DNA of 19,148 nucleotides, from contig CAYNNQ010000042.1 of NCBI GenBank assembly GCA_964398785.1, positions 1-19,148 on the forward strand. Direction: 5' to 3'. The DNA comes from CAYNNQ01 sp964398785 (lineage in GTDB: Bacteria; Desulfobacterota; Desulfovibrionia; Desulfovibrionales; Desulfonatronovibrionaceae). Below, piece after piece: positions 1 to 7,957 of this stretch. Below the pieces are notes generated by a model. That model made no database searches. It was not told the DNA's origin and was given only the letters and a program-made list of their open reading frames with translations. The position numbers and the translations under genes were made by a program. The first letter of the stretch is position 1; the number at the start of each line of letters is the position of its first letter.

Positions 1-310
1 GATATTTCTAAACCCGGAAATTTTTGAATTTCCGGATAAGAACTAACGAGAGGCCACGCATTTTCTAGGTCCCGCCAAAAAGGGGAAGCCGGACCGAGAA
101 TCGGGCGCTTAATGCAGACTGGCAAAATTACCAACTTGAATGTTGCCAAACTTTTTCTCCCTTTCAAGACTAGAGTCCGGAGGGGGCAAGCATCCCTATT
201 TGGCGGGGCCTAGAAAACCCCGGACCGGTAGTTGGGCATCCAAAAAAATCTGGCGGAGAAAATCCATATCAAACGTCGAGGAACCGAAAATATTCTGTCC
301 AGAGAGAGGG
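1..310. mobile_element. MITE-like repeat cluster without a gene
   Basis: No believable gene is present. The stretch is built from modules that recur at 9373-9501. Positions 44-80 are, in inverted orientation, nearly the same as 9404-9440 (core GGCGGG..CTAGAAAA and CCTCTCGTTA). Positions 199-217 repeat the GGCGGG..CTAGAAAA core in forward orientation, so 61-79 and 199-217 form an inverted pair about 120 bases apart (18 of 19 match). Positions 237-262 match 9444-9471 (GCATCCAAAAA then GGAGAAAAT). Positions 260-282 are the exact reverse complement of 9376-9398 (core ATATCAAACGTCGAGGA). This looks like one or more decayed, non-autonomous elements with inverted ends. No transposase is visible, so calling it mobile is an inference. 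Confidence 0.5.
14..43. repeat. Palindrome within a 25-bp repeat shared with 10617-10641
   Basis: Positions 14-22 (CCGGAAATT) and 27-35 (AATTTCCGG) form a perfect 9-bp inverted repeat around four bases. Positions 19-43 are also the exact reverse complement of 10617-10641, in front of the ABC transporter operon. The role is unknown; it could be an end of the neighbouring repeat element, a hairpin or an operator. Confidence 0.6.
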
Positions 311-563
311 AGTATAAAATTTTGTATTGTAGTCTGCCAGAACATTGTTACGATTTTATGACAACAATATAAATATTTCAAGATTTTGTCTGTAAAGGCT
401 TTTATTTTTGACTACTTGCGTGTAACCTTTTTGTCTGTTTGTGTACAGAGGCATTTTATATTTTTGTAATATATAAGTAAAATTTTTAGATTATCTTAGG
501 GAAAAGAGAAGCGGTAGATTGTTTTTTTAAACCAGTTGCAATAGTTTTAATAAAGGTTTTTAG
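311..563. other. AT-rich gap upstream of the cysteine synthase fusion
   Basis: This holds the 5' region of the cysteine synthase fusion. It is strongly AT-rich and has several TATA-like stretches (for example around 455-478), but I could not choose a convincing -35/-10 pair. AAAGG at 552-556, seven bases before the GTG at 564, is the likely ribosome binding site. I see no RNA gene or riboswitch here. Confidence 0.35.
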
Positions 564-2867
564 GTGTTGGAAGATAGTGTAATTGAATTGATTGGGAATA
601 CCCCCCTTGTCCGAATCTCCCGGCTTAATCCTTTCAAGGAGGTTTCTATTCGGGCCAAGCTGGAAATGAATAATCCCGCGGGGTCAGTCAAGGACAGGGT
701 CGCTTTGGCTATGGTGGAGAATGCGGAAAAGTCCGGGGAGTTGACTCCGGATAAAACCGTTGTGGAGGCTACTTCGGGGAATACCGGAATAGGTCTGGCC
801 ATGGTTTGTGCAGTAAAGGGGCATAGGCTCAAATTGCTCATGCCTTCTTCCGCTTCGGAGGAAAGAAAGCGTATAATGCGTGCCTATGGGGCGGAAATAG
901 AGCTTACTCCGGGACATCTGGGTACGGATGGTGCTATCGAGGAAGCCTATAGACTAGGCCGGGAAGAGAGCGATAAGTATGTGCTCATGGATCAGTTCAA
1001 TAATCCGGCCAGCATTGATGCTCATTATCTGGGAACGGGCCGGGAGATATGGGAACAGACTGGGGGAACTGTGACCCATGCGGTGGTTTGCATGGGCACT
1101 ACCGGCACGGTTATGGGCATAAATAAGTGCCTGAAGGAGTTGAACCCTGGAATTAAGGTCGTGGGGATTGAGCCCTATGCCGGGCATAAGATTCAGGGAC
1201 TCAAGAACATGCACGAATCATATCCTCCTGGCATATATGACAAAAAAGCCTTGGACGCCATCCTGCATGTCCAGGATGAGGATGCATTTGATATGTGCCG
1301 GAGACTGGCACGGGAGGAAGGACTTTTTGTGGGGATGAGTGCCGGGGCGGCTTTTGCCGGAGCCCTGCAACTGGCTGAAGAAATGGAAAGCGGGGTTGTG
1401 GCAACTGTTTTTCCGGATGGCGGCGGACGTTACTTGAGCACTTCCCTTTTTGTGGAACCAAGTCGGCAGGGTACGGCTTTCTGGGACTTGGGTTCCAGAC
1501 AGAAAGTCTATTTGGAAGCGGGATCCGGTGATGCCGGACTCTTCAGCTTTGGTCCCAGCCTGGATTATATAGGATGCCCCGAAGCCTGGCGACGGATATC
1601 CTTAATGGATGTTTTGAAAAGGTATTTGGACAGCAAAGGGATGCAGCCCCGAGGTGTCGTGGGGATCGCTGATTTCGACGACCGCACTCTAAGAGCTAGC
1701 AGGGAAAACGGGGTCTCTCTGGAGAAGTTCAGTGAAAAAGCCCGGGGTGAAGTCCTGGAATTGGGCTCTATGCTGGGGATCCATCAGGAGATGGATTTCG
1801 TTTTGGATTCCCGCAGTTCGGAAAAGGCTATTGATCTTTGCGATCGTCTTTTGTCCAGGGGACAGGCCTATGAGCGTTTACGTTCAGTATATTACGATGT
1901 GCGTCGCGACCAGGAATACGGCCGCTTGGCCCGCATGGACCCGGAAAAGATAATGTCCGGGAAGACAGTGGATTTGGAGGATTATGACAAAGGCAATCCG
2001 CGTGACTTTACTTTGCTTAAAAGGGCCACACTTCAGGATTTGAAGGAAGGCAACGTCCTTAAAACCAAATGGGGGAATGTCCGTCCAACTTGGTATTTGC
2101 AGCAGGCTGCAGCTGCTTCCGAGCATCTGGGGCAGATCCTTTTGGTCTTGGGAGGCGAGGTGCATATGTTTCCCCATCTGGACAATCTGCGCAGCGTATG
2201 GAACTCTGCCTTGCGTATGCAGCCGCAGTCCTGGGCGGTTTCCCATCCCGTCATCAACGAGAATGGGGTGGAAGAAAAACGGGATGTACGAATTTTGGCG
2301 GAAGCATGTGGTGGCTTTTATCCCTTGCGCATGTGGCTTTTGTCTACTTCCTATCACAAGCCCTTGGTCTCCAGCGGGAAAAACCTGCATATGTGGCAGC
2401 GCAACTGGAAAAGGGTCCAAGACATGCTGGTCAAACTGCATGCGGTAAGGCCGGAACGTGGAGAGGGGATGCGCAGCGAAGTGGATCAGGCCGCCTTTGA
2501 TCTTAAATCCAGCCTTAAAAAATGTATTGAAGAGGACTTGAGCCTGCAAAATTTTTGGCCCGTACTTTTCGGGTTGACGCGCAACGTCCACAAGTTCCTG
2601 GACCAAGAGGGGGTCAGTGCAGAAGAACAAAAGACTCTGCTCGCCTCCTTGCGCGAGATGGACGAAGTGTTGCAGGTTCTGGATTGGGATAATGTACCTT
2701 GTCCGTTTTCCGAACTTGCTCCGCATATTCGGGAAATGATAATGGAAAGGGATAGGGCCCGGGAGGAGAAAAAGTTTGCCAGAGCGGACGAGATTCGCGA
2801 TTACCTGGCCAGCCAGGGGTATCGTTTGCTGGATTCTCCTCAGGGAGTGCAGGTCTTTCGAGGATGA
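564..2867 (+). CDS. cysK: Cysteine synthase fused to a degenerate cysteinyl-tRNA synthetase domain
   Basis: A 767-residue protein. Residues 1-300 are a full-length cysteine synthase (O-acetylserine sulfhydrylase, PLP fold type II): NNPAGSVKDR with PLP lysine K43, SGNTG at 71-75, GTTGT at 179-183, and PDGGGRYLST near 284-293. It should make cysteine from O-acetylserine and sulfide. Residues ~305-767 align along their length with class Ia CysRS, including the C-terminal helix and the ADEIRDYL...DSPQG end. The catalytic signatures are gone: HIGH is replaced around 335-341 (YIGCPEA), KMSKS by VEEKRD at 569-574, and the zinc-site Cys of the YVCGP and HIECS regions by F329 and non-Cys residues in WYLQQA. 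It cannot plausibly charge tRNA. The start is GTG with AAAGG seven bases upstream; TTG at 567 is an alternative. Both halves share one frame with no stop, so this is a real fusion. Such fusions may be known in Desulfovibrio, which I cannot check here. Confidence 0.93.
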   Translation: MLEDSVIELIGNTPLVRISRLNPFKEVSIRAKLEMNNPAGSVKDRVALAMVENAEKSGELTPDKTVVEATSGNTGIGLAMVCAVKGHRLKLLMPSSASEERKRIMRAYGAEIELTPGHLGTDGAIEEAYRLGREESDKYVLMDQFNNPASIDAHYLGTGREIWEQTGGTVTHAVVCMGTTGTVMGINKCLKELNPGIKVVGIEPYAGHKIQGLKNMHESYPPGIYDKKALDAILHVQDEDAFDMCRRLAREEGLFVGMSAGAAFAGALQLAEEMESGVVATVFPDGGGRYLSTSLFVEPSRQGTAFWDLGSRQKVYLEAGSGDAGLFSFGPSLDYIGCPEAWRRISLMDVLKRYLDSKGMQPRGVVGIADFDDRTLRASRENGVSLEKFSEKARGEVLELGSMLGIHQEMDFVLDSRSSEKAIDLCDRLLSRGQAYERLRSVYYDVRRDQEYGRLARMDPEKIMSGKTVDLEDYDKGNPRDFTLLKRATLQDLKEGNVLKTKWGNVRPTWYLQQAAAASEHLGQILLVLGGEVHMFPHLDNLRSVWNSALRMQPQSWAVSHPVINENGVEEKRDVRILAEACGGFYPLRMWLLSTSYHKPLVSSGKNLHMWQRNWKRVQDMLVKLHAVRPERGEGMRSEVDQAAFDLKSSLKKCIEEDLSLQNFWPVLFGLTRNVHKFLDQEGVSAEEQKTLLASLREMDEVLQVLDWDNVPCPFSELAPHIREMIMERDRAREEKKFARADEIRDYLASQGYRLLDSPQGVQVFRG

Positions 2868-2870
2868 AAA

Positions 2871-3005
2871 GATGCGCCTGCAAAATATATGTTTTTGCAG
2901 ATGCTTCTTTGCAGCCAGCATTTAAGTTGAAAATTTCGTAAAATCAAAGGCTTGCAATACTTGATCTGTATGTTTAATTGTAAACCATGACTTTTTGCAG
3001 TTGTG
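2871..3005 (+). repeat. Intergenic repeat family R1, copy A
   Basis: Starts four bases after the fusion gene's stop. The left end is a hairpin (CTGCAAAA / TTTTTGCAG around TATATG) and the right end is GACTTTTTGCAGTTGTG. The same order of blocks is seen at 9348-9612, 15148-15275 (inverted), 17531-17660 and, as the hairpin only, 17820-17853. The hairpin could also protect or terminate the upstream transcript, but there is no clean U-run after it. It fills most of the 190-base gap before the phosphoesterase gene. Confidence 0.7.
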
Positions 3006-3057
3006 TTTGAAAAATTTTTTCAAATAAAGGGAAAGGGAAAACACCAGGAGGTGTGAT

Positions 3058-3726
3058 ATGGGAAATGCATATTGGATCGCCTTGGGGGATATCCATATGG
3101 ATACCGTTTTTGTGAATGATATCCAGGGTCTTGCCCAGGCAGCCGGCGTGCTTGTCTCCGGTGATATTACCAATGTTGGCTCCCCGGCGGATGCCCGGAA
3201 AGTGATTGGACAAATCCGTAGTTACAACCCCAACATCCGGGCCTTGGTGGGGAATATGGATACCCCGGAGGTAGCAGACTGGCTGGAGGAGGAAGAACTG
3301 CATGTGCATAACCGGATTGTGTCTCTCCACCCGGAAGTAAATCTTTTTTCCGTGGGCTATTCCAATATAACCCCCTTTAATACTCCCTTGGAGGTAGAGG
3401 AGGAGGTCATGGCCTCCTGGCTGCAAAAAGCCCAGGACAAGTGCCGCAACCTAAGGCATTTGGTTTTTATGACCCACACTCCTCCCATAGACAGCCGCAC
3501 GGATATAGTGGGCAATGGTGCCCACGTGGGCAGCCCAGCTGTCCGGGAATTCATCGAAGTGGTCCAGCCCGAAATATGTATAACCGGGCATATCCATGAA
3601 GCAGTCGGAGAGGACTGGATCGGCAATTGCCCGGTTATTAATCCGGGCATGGCTGGAAAAGGCGGATATGTACGCATGGATTTTACCAGTGAGGGATTAA
3701 AGGCCTCCTTGGAGGGGACCGGCTGA
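3058..3726 (+). CDS. Calcineurin-like metallophosphoesterase
   Basis: 222 residues, cytoplasmic, single domain. The dimetal-site motifs appear in order: GDIH (D11, H13), SGD (D36), GNMD (N66), THTPP (H140) and GHIHE (H178, H180). These are the ligands expected for a two-metal phosphoesterase. The length suits the small YfcE/MJ0936-like group, which hydrolyses phosphodiesters of uncertain natural substrate. The start is secure: AGGAGGTGTGAT lies just before the ATG. The stop overlaps the next start by one base (TGA/ATG), so it is translated together with exonuclease III. That pairing suggests, but does not show, a role in nucleic-acid or nucleotide housekeeping. Confidence 0.88.
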   Translation: MGNAYWIALGDIHMDTVFVNDIQGLAQAAGVLVSGDITNVGSPADARKVIGQIRSYNPNIRALVGNMDTPEVADWLEEEELHVHNRIVSLHPEVNLFSVGYSNITPFNTPLEVEEEVMASWLQKAQDKCRNLRHLVFMTHTPPIDSRTDIVGNGAHVGSPAVREFIEVVQPEICITGHIHEAVGEDWIGNCPVINPGMAGKGGYVRMDFTSEGLKASLEGTG

Positions 3727-4490
3727 TGCGTTTTTATTCCTGGAATGTAAACGGATTCAGGGCGGTGGTGAAAAAGGATTTTTGGGACTGGTTTGCTGCC
3801 TGTTCCGGCGATGTTGTCGCCCTACAGGAAATAAAGATGTCTCCGGAGCAGCTCAAAGACGCGGAAAGGGAACCGAAGGGATACATGTCCGCCTGGAATC
3901 CGGCCCAGGTGAAAAAGGGGTATTCCGGGGTGGCCTGCTTTTACCGCATTGAGCCTATCCGGGTGGATTACGGTCTCCCCCAGGAGAAATACAATGGGGA
4001 GGGCAGACTAATCCGAATGGAATTCGAGGATTTTTATTTTTTCAATATCTATTTCCCCAATGGGCAAATGAGCCAGGAACGTCTGGACTTCAAGATGGGG
4101 TATTACGATTCTTTTCTGGAGTATGCCCAAAAGCTGCGCAGGGAAAAACCGATCGTTCTGTGCGGGGATCTCAACACGGCGCACACCCAAATAGATTTAA
4201 AAAATCCCAGATCCAACTCGGATCGTTCCGGCTTTTTGCCCCAAGAGAGGGAATGGCTGGATAAATTCATTGATGCTGGATATGTGGATACTTTCCGCAT
4301 GTTCAATTCCGAACCCGGCCAATATACGTGGTGGACATACAGGTTTAATGCACGGGCCCGGAACGCGGGATGGCGGATTGATTATTTCTTTGTTTCCGAA
4401 GAATTGAGAAACCGTGTGCAAAATGCCTGGATTGAGCAGGAGATCATGGGATCGGATCATTGTCCGGTGGGGCTGGATCTGGATCTTTAG
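3726..4490 (+). CDS. xthA: Exodeoxyribonuclease III / AP endonuclease
   Basis: 254 residues, the usual length for the ExoIII/ExoA/APE1 family of base-excision repair enzymes, which cut DNA 5' to abasic sites and trim 3' ends. Visible catalytic motifs: SWNVNG (N7, N9), LQEIK (metal ligand E35), IYFPNG (Y109), CGDLNTAH (D148, N150), GWRIDYF (D219) and GSDHCP (D244, H245). The SGFLPQER stretch before the last third is typical of the bacterial ExoA/APE1-like subgroup. The ATG overlaps the phosphoesterase stop by one base. The protein is cytoplasmic, with no signal peptide and no missing key residue. Confidence 0.95.
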   Translation: MRFYSWNVNGFRAVVKKDFWDWFAACSGDVVALQEIKMSPEQLKDAEREPKGYMSAWNPAQVKKGYSGVACFYRIEPIRVDYGLPQEKYNGEGRLIRMEFEDFYFFNIYFPNGQMSQERLDFKMGYYDSFLEYAQKLRREKPIVLCGDLNTAHTQIDLKNPRSNSDRSGFLPQEREWLDKFIDAGYVDTFRMFNSEPGQYTWWTYRFNARARNAGWRIDYFFVSEELRNRVQNAWIEQEIMGSDHCPVGLDLDL

Positions 4491-4604
4491 TTGCGGCCCG
4501 GCCAAGCTTTGATTTGATCTGTTGTATTTCCCGGACAGTGGTAATAGAAATAGCAAGATGTGAGGTAAAAATCATGTATGGATCTGGACTCAGGAGGATA
4601 AGCA

Positions 4605-5243
4605 GTGCCTTATAGATGCGTCTCCCTGCAGGGAGGTTCGGGGGCAGCCGCTGGACTGGATTGGATACAGATGTTGTCCGGCCTGGCCTTGTCCTTTTTT
4701 ATGGTTATGCATACATTATTTGTAGCCAGCATTATCCTTGGAGAGCAAACCTTTAACGATCTGGCCGGATTTTTTGAGTCCACTGGTTTGGCTCAGATCG
4801 GTGGTGTACTGATCGTTCTTGTCTTTTTGCTACATTTTGTCCTGGCCGCACGCAAAATTCCCTTTTCCAGTCGTGAACAGTGCATTTCCTTTAAGCACGC
4901 CTGGAGGACTGCCCACCCGGATACCTGGATGTGGCTCGTCCAAGCGGGTTCCGGCATTCTTGTCCTTTTGCTGGGCGCTACCCATATCTGGGTACTTTTG
5001 AATGATTTGCCTATAACCGCGGAAAAGTCCTCGGGGCTTCTGCATGAGGGTTTGTGGCTGTGGTTCTATCTGTTTTTTATGTTCCTTGTCTTTGTCCATC
5101 TAGGAGCGGGATTGTACCGGATAGGCGTCAAATGGGGAGTAATTCTGCGTTCTACTCGGCGCCGTTTTAAAAAGGTCCTTTTTATTGGTGTGCTCGGCTT
5201 TGTTTTTGTAGATATTATTTCTCTTTTTTGCCTTTATTTTTAA
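4605..5243 (+). CDS. frdC: Fumarate reductase / succinate dehydrogenase dihaem cytochrome b subunit
   Basis: 212 residues with five hydrophobic helices. It is the membrane anchor that holds two haems b and exchanges electrons with menaquinone. The four expected axial histidines are present: H36 (VMHTLF), H77 (LLHFVLAARK), H127 (GATHIW) and H165 (FVHLGAGLYRIGVKWG), with spacing that fits Wolinella succinogenes FrdC (H44, H93, H143, H182). E58 lies 22 residues after H36, exactly as Glu66 of Wolinella, needed for menaquinol oxidation, lies after H44. The position two before the last haem histidine, Glu180 in Wolinella, is F163 here. The GTG start is supported by AGGAGG at 4592-4597. First gene of frdCAB-fumAB. 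Whether it runs as fumarate reductase or succinate dehydrogenase cannot be told from sequence. Confidence 0.93.
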   Translation: MPYRCVSLQGGSGAAAGLDWIQMLSGLALSFFMVMHTLFVASIILGEQTFNDLAGFFESTGLAQIGGVLIVLVFLLHFVLAARKIPFSSREQCISFKHAWRTAHPDTWMWLVQAGSGILVLLLGATHIWVLLNDLPITAEKSSGLLHEGLWLWFYLFFMFLVFVHLGAGLYRIGVKWGVILRSTRRRFKKVLFIGVLGFVFVDIISLFCLYF

Positions 5244-5273
5244 ATACAAGAGGCTTTTACGAAAATCCTCGCA

Positions 5274-5306
5274 GTTAAACCGGAAAAGGACCACTTCCGG
5301 AGGGAA
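5274..5306. promoter_or_regulatory. Dyad motif shared with the ABC transporter leader
   Basis: In the 102-base gap between frdC and frdA. CCGGAA (5280-5285) and TTCCGG (5295-5300) form a dyad. The surrounding 33 bases match 10648-10680, before the ABC operon, at about 27 positions (shared core GGAAAAGG.CCA.TTCCGGA). It may be a shared operator, an RNA hairpin that sets the frdC to frdA ratio, or a short dispersed repeat. Confidence 0.4.
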
Positions 5307-5345
5307 ACCATATAAATATCCAACCTATTTAACCCCTAAGTATTT

Positions 5346-7178
5346 ATGAGTGAAACTGTTTATACTGATTTTCTTTGTATCGGTGCCGGCTTGGCCGGAG
5401 AAAGGTCGGCTATTGAAGCAGCAAGGTCCGGTTTCCGGGCGATTTGCCTTAGCTTGGTGCCTCCCAGACGTTCGCATTCTTCGGCAGCCCAGGGAGGAAT
5501 GCAGGCTGCTCTGGGCAATTGCATAAAGGCCCAGGGAGATAATCCGGATGTCCATTTTCGGGATACGGTAAAAGGGTCGGACTGGGGGTGCGATCAGGAG
5601 GTGGCACGAATGTTCGTGGAGAACGCCCCGCGAGCCATCCGGGAAACCTCTTTTTGGGGAGTGCCGTGGAATAGAGTGGTGCCGGGCCATTCCTTTTTTT
5701 ACCAGGGAGGAGAAAGACAGGAAAAAGTGGAGCCCGAAGAAAGCAGGGGGCTGATTACAGCCAGGAATTTTGGGGGTACCGCTAAATGGCGGGCTTGTTA
5801 TTGCAGTGACGGCACTGGACATGCCCTTTTGTATACCATGGACAACAGGGCTTTGCAGTCTGGTGTGGAGGTACACGAGCGCATGGAGGCAATCTCCATT
5901 ATTCATGATGGGGAAAATTGTCTCGGAGTGGTGGCCAGGAATATGAAAGATGGGAAATTAGTGGCTTATCTGGCTCGGGCAACCATGATTGCCTCCGGGG
6001 GATTCGGACAGATATACAAGGCTTCCACCAATGCGGTAATAAACGAGGGCACAGCCCAGGCCGCGGCTTTGGCTACTGGCGAAGTCCCCCTGGGAAACAT
6101 GGAGGCAGTTCAGTTCCATCCTACGGGGCTGGTCCCTACGGATATCCTTATAACTGAAGGATGCCGGGGAGATGGCGGAACTTTGCTCGATGTGAGTGAA
6201 AAGAGGTTCATGCCGGACTACGAGCCGGAAAAGGCAGAGTTGGCCTCGAGGGACGTGGTTTCCCGGCGCATGACCGAGCATATGCGCAAGGGATTGGGAG
6301 TGAAAAGTCCTTACGGGGAACATCTCTGGTTGGATATCCGCCATTTGGGAGAAAAGCATTTAAAAACCAATCTCCGGGAAGTTTACGAGATCTGCGTGGA
6401 TTTTCTCGGGCGGGATCCGGTGCACCAGCTGATACCAGTGCGCCCCACCCAACATTACAGTATGGGCGGAGTGCGTACGGATAAACATGGCCGGGCCTAC
6501 GGCCTGAATGGGCTTTTTGCAGCCGGAGAAGCCTCTTGCTGGGACTTGCACGGATTTAATCGCTTGGGAGGCAACTCTTTGGCGGAGACCGTTGTTGCCG
6601 GGATGCTGGTCGGGGAAAAAGTGGTGGAATATTTGCATGGAAATGAAGCGATTTTTCCCACGGGAGTAATACGAAGTGCGTTGAGTAAGGAGGAGAGCAG
6701 GATTAAGAGTCTGGTCTCCGGAACGGGAAACGAAAACGTTTATCAAGTGCGAAATGAGATGCAGTCCGTACTTATGGACTATGTGGGTATATTCCGCAAC
6801 GAGCGGGATTTGCAGATCGCGGTGGATAAACTCCGGGACTTATATGGGCGCTCCGGACATCTTGATTTGCGCAGCAATGGTCGCGGCGCAAGCCCTGAGC
6901 TTTCTTTGGCCCTGCGTTTACCGGGCATGATTCGCTTGGCCCTCTGCGTGGCCAGCGGGGGGTTGGCCCGTCAAGAAAGCCGCGGTTCCCATGCCCGGGA
7001 GGATTATCCGCTCCGCAATGATCGGGACTGGCTGGTCCGTACCTTGGCTTATTGGTCGGAAGCCGCAGATTCACCCTCCCTTGAGTATGAACCGAATACG
7101 GAAATTGAGGAACTCCCTCCAGGAGATCGCGGATATGGCGGGGGAAAGCAGATAAGTGCCACGGAATACGGGGACTGA
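5346..7178 (+). CDS. frdA: Fumarate reductase / succinate dehydrogenase flavoprotein subunit
   Basis: 610 residues. Catalytic subunit that interconverts fumarate and succinate on FAD. The Rossmann motif GAGLAGE is near residues 13-19, and RSHSSAAQGG carries H44, the expected covalent FAD attachment. Active-site residues line up one position after Wolinella FrdA: H258 (QFHPTG), R302 (ASRDVVSRRM), H370 (TQHYSMGG) and the AGEASCWDLHGFNRLGGNS segment around 393-411. Overall it follows the Wolinella FrdA pattern closely, but is shorter at the C-terminus. The ATG fits the family N-terminus, although no strong Shine-Dalgarno sequence lies close to it (GGAGG is about 40 bases upstream), so translation may depend on the upstream gene. 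No Tat-type signal is seen, so the enzyme should face the cytoplasm. frdB starts two bases after the stop. Confidence 0.96.
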   Translation: MSETVYTDFLCIGAGLAGERSAIEAARSGFRAICLSLVPPRRSHSSAAQGGMQAALGNCIKAQGDNPDVHFRDTVKGSDWGCDQEVARMFVENAPRAIRETSFWGVPWNRVVPGHSFFYQGGERQEKVEPEESRGLITARNFGGTAKWRACYCSDGTGHALLYTMDNRALQSGVEVHERMEAISIIHDGENCLGVVARNMKDGKLVAYLARATMIASGGFGQIYKASTNAVINEGTAQAAALATGEVPLGNMEAVQFHPTGLVPTDILITEGCRGDGGTLLDVSEKRFMPDYEPEKAELASRDVVSRRMTEHMRKGLGVKSPYGEHLWLDIRHLGEKHLKTNLREVYEICVDFLGRDPVHQLIPVRPTQHYSMGGVRTDKHGRAYGLNGLFAAGEASCWDLHGFNRLGGNSLAETVVAGMLVGEKVVEYLHGNEAIFPTGVIRSALSKEESRIKSLVSGTGNENVYQVRNEMQSVLMDYVGIFRNERDLQIAVDKLRDLYGRSGHLDLRSNGRGASPELSLALRLPGMIRLALCVASGGLARQESRGSHAREDYPLRNDRDWLVRTLAYWSEAADSPSLEYEPNTEIEELPPGDRGYGGGKQISATEYGD

Positions 7179-7180
7179 TT

Positions 7181-7957
7181 ATGGTTCGAATGCTAAATTT
7201 GCAAATTTTTAGGTACAACCCGCAGGACCCGGATTCTGTCCCGGGAATGCAGTCTTTTTATCTGGATGAAACGGAAAACATGACTCTGTTTATTGCCTTG
7301 AATCGCTTGCGGGAAGAGCAGGCCCCCTCATTACAATTCGATTTTTGCTGTAGGGCGGGGATTTGCGGTTCCTGTGCCATGATAATAAACGGCCGTCCAG
7401 AGCTTGCCTGCCATACCAAAATTCGGGATTTGCCGGAACAGATTACTTTAATGCCCTTGCCCGGTTTCCGGTTGATAGGCGATTTGTCCGTGGATACCGG
7501 GGCTTGGTTCAGGAGCATGAATGAGCAGCTAGAGTCATGGGTGCATACCGACGAGGAATTTGATCCGGAAACCCAAGAGGAACGTATGGACAATGCCCTA
7601 GCCGAGGAAATATACGAACTAGACAGATGCATAGAGTGCGGATGCTGTATCGCCGCCTGCGCTACAGCCCAGATGCGCGAGGACTTTTTGGGTGCTGTGG
7701 CCTTGAATAGAATAGCCCGTTTTATAATTGATCCTCGGGATAGACGTTTACCCGAGGACTATTTTGAAGTTGTGGGTACCGATCAGGGAATATTTGGTTG
7801 CATGGGACTTTTGGCCTGCGAGGATGTCTGTCCCAAGAATATACCCCTCCAGGATCAATTGGGTTATTTGCGCCGCAAGATGGGGATACATGCACTCAAG
7901 AGGATATTTCCCGGTTTCAAGGGGAAAAAGAAAAAGTATGGAGCCAAGAATGCGTGA
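7181..7957 (+). CDS. frdB: Fumarate reductase / succinate dehydrogenase iron-sulfur subunit
   Basis: 258 residues. Carries electrons between the FAD of FrdA and the haems of FrdC. All three cluster sites are visible: [2Fe-2S] at C57, C62, C65 and C77 (CRAGICGSC...LAC); [4Fe-4S] at C150, C153, C156 plus C217 (CIECGCC ... CPKN); [3Fe-4S] at C160, C207 and C213. The C-terminus is lysine-rich (GKKKKYG). The ATG lies two bases after the frdA stop, so the two are translationally coupled. The last codons overlap the start of fumA. Complete, with normal family length. Confidence 0.96.
   Translation: MVRMLNLQIFRYNPQDPDSVPGMQSFYLDETENMTLFIALNRLREEQAPSLQFDFCCRAGICGSCAMIINGRPELACHTKIRDLPEQITLMPLPGFRLIGDLSVDTGAWFRSMNEQLESWVHTDEEFDPETQEERMDNALAEEIYELDRCIECGCCIAACATAQMREDFLGAVALNRIARFIIDPRDRRLPEDYFEVVGTDQGIFGCMGLLACEDVCPKNIPLQDQLGYLRRKMGIHALKRIFPGFKGKKKKYGAKNA

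Noticed and set aside
40..250. Integron attC-like pattern (GTTGGGC at 234-240 and CTAAC near 43)
   Set aside because: The paired core-site motif is not met on the other side, and no integrase or cassette is present; the MITE-like repeats explain the symmetry better.
1884..2921. 345-codon open frame on the minus strand
   Set aside because: It lies inside the strongly supported CysRS-like half of the fusion gene, has no family resemblance and runs into repeat A; it is an antisense shadow.
7728..7949. Upstream extension of the fumarase alpha frame
   Set aside because: These codons overlap the cluster-binding end of frdB and do not resemble any fumarase; the ATG at 7950 with GGAG upstream gives the family length.
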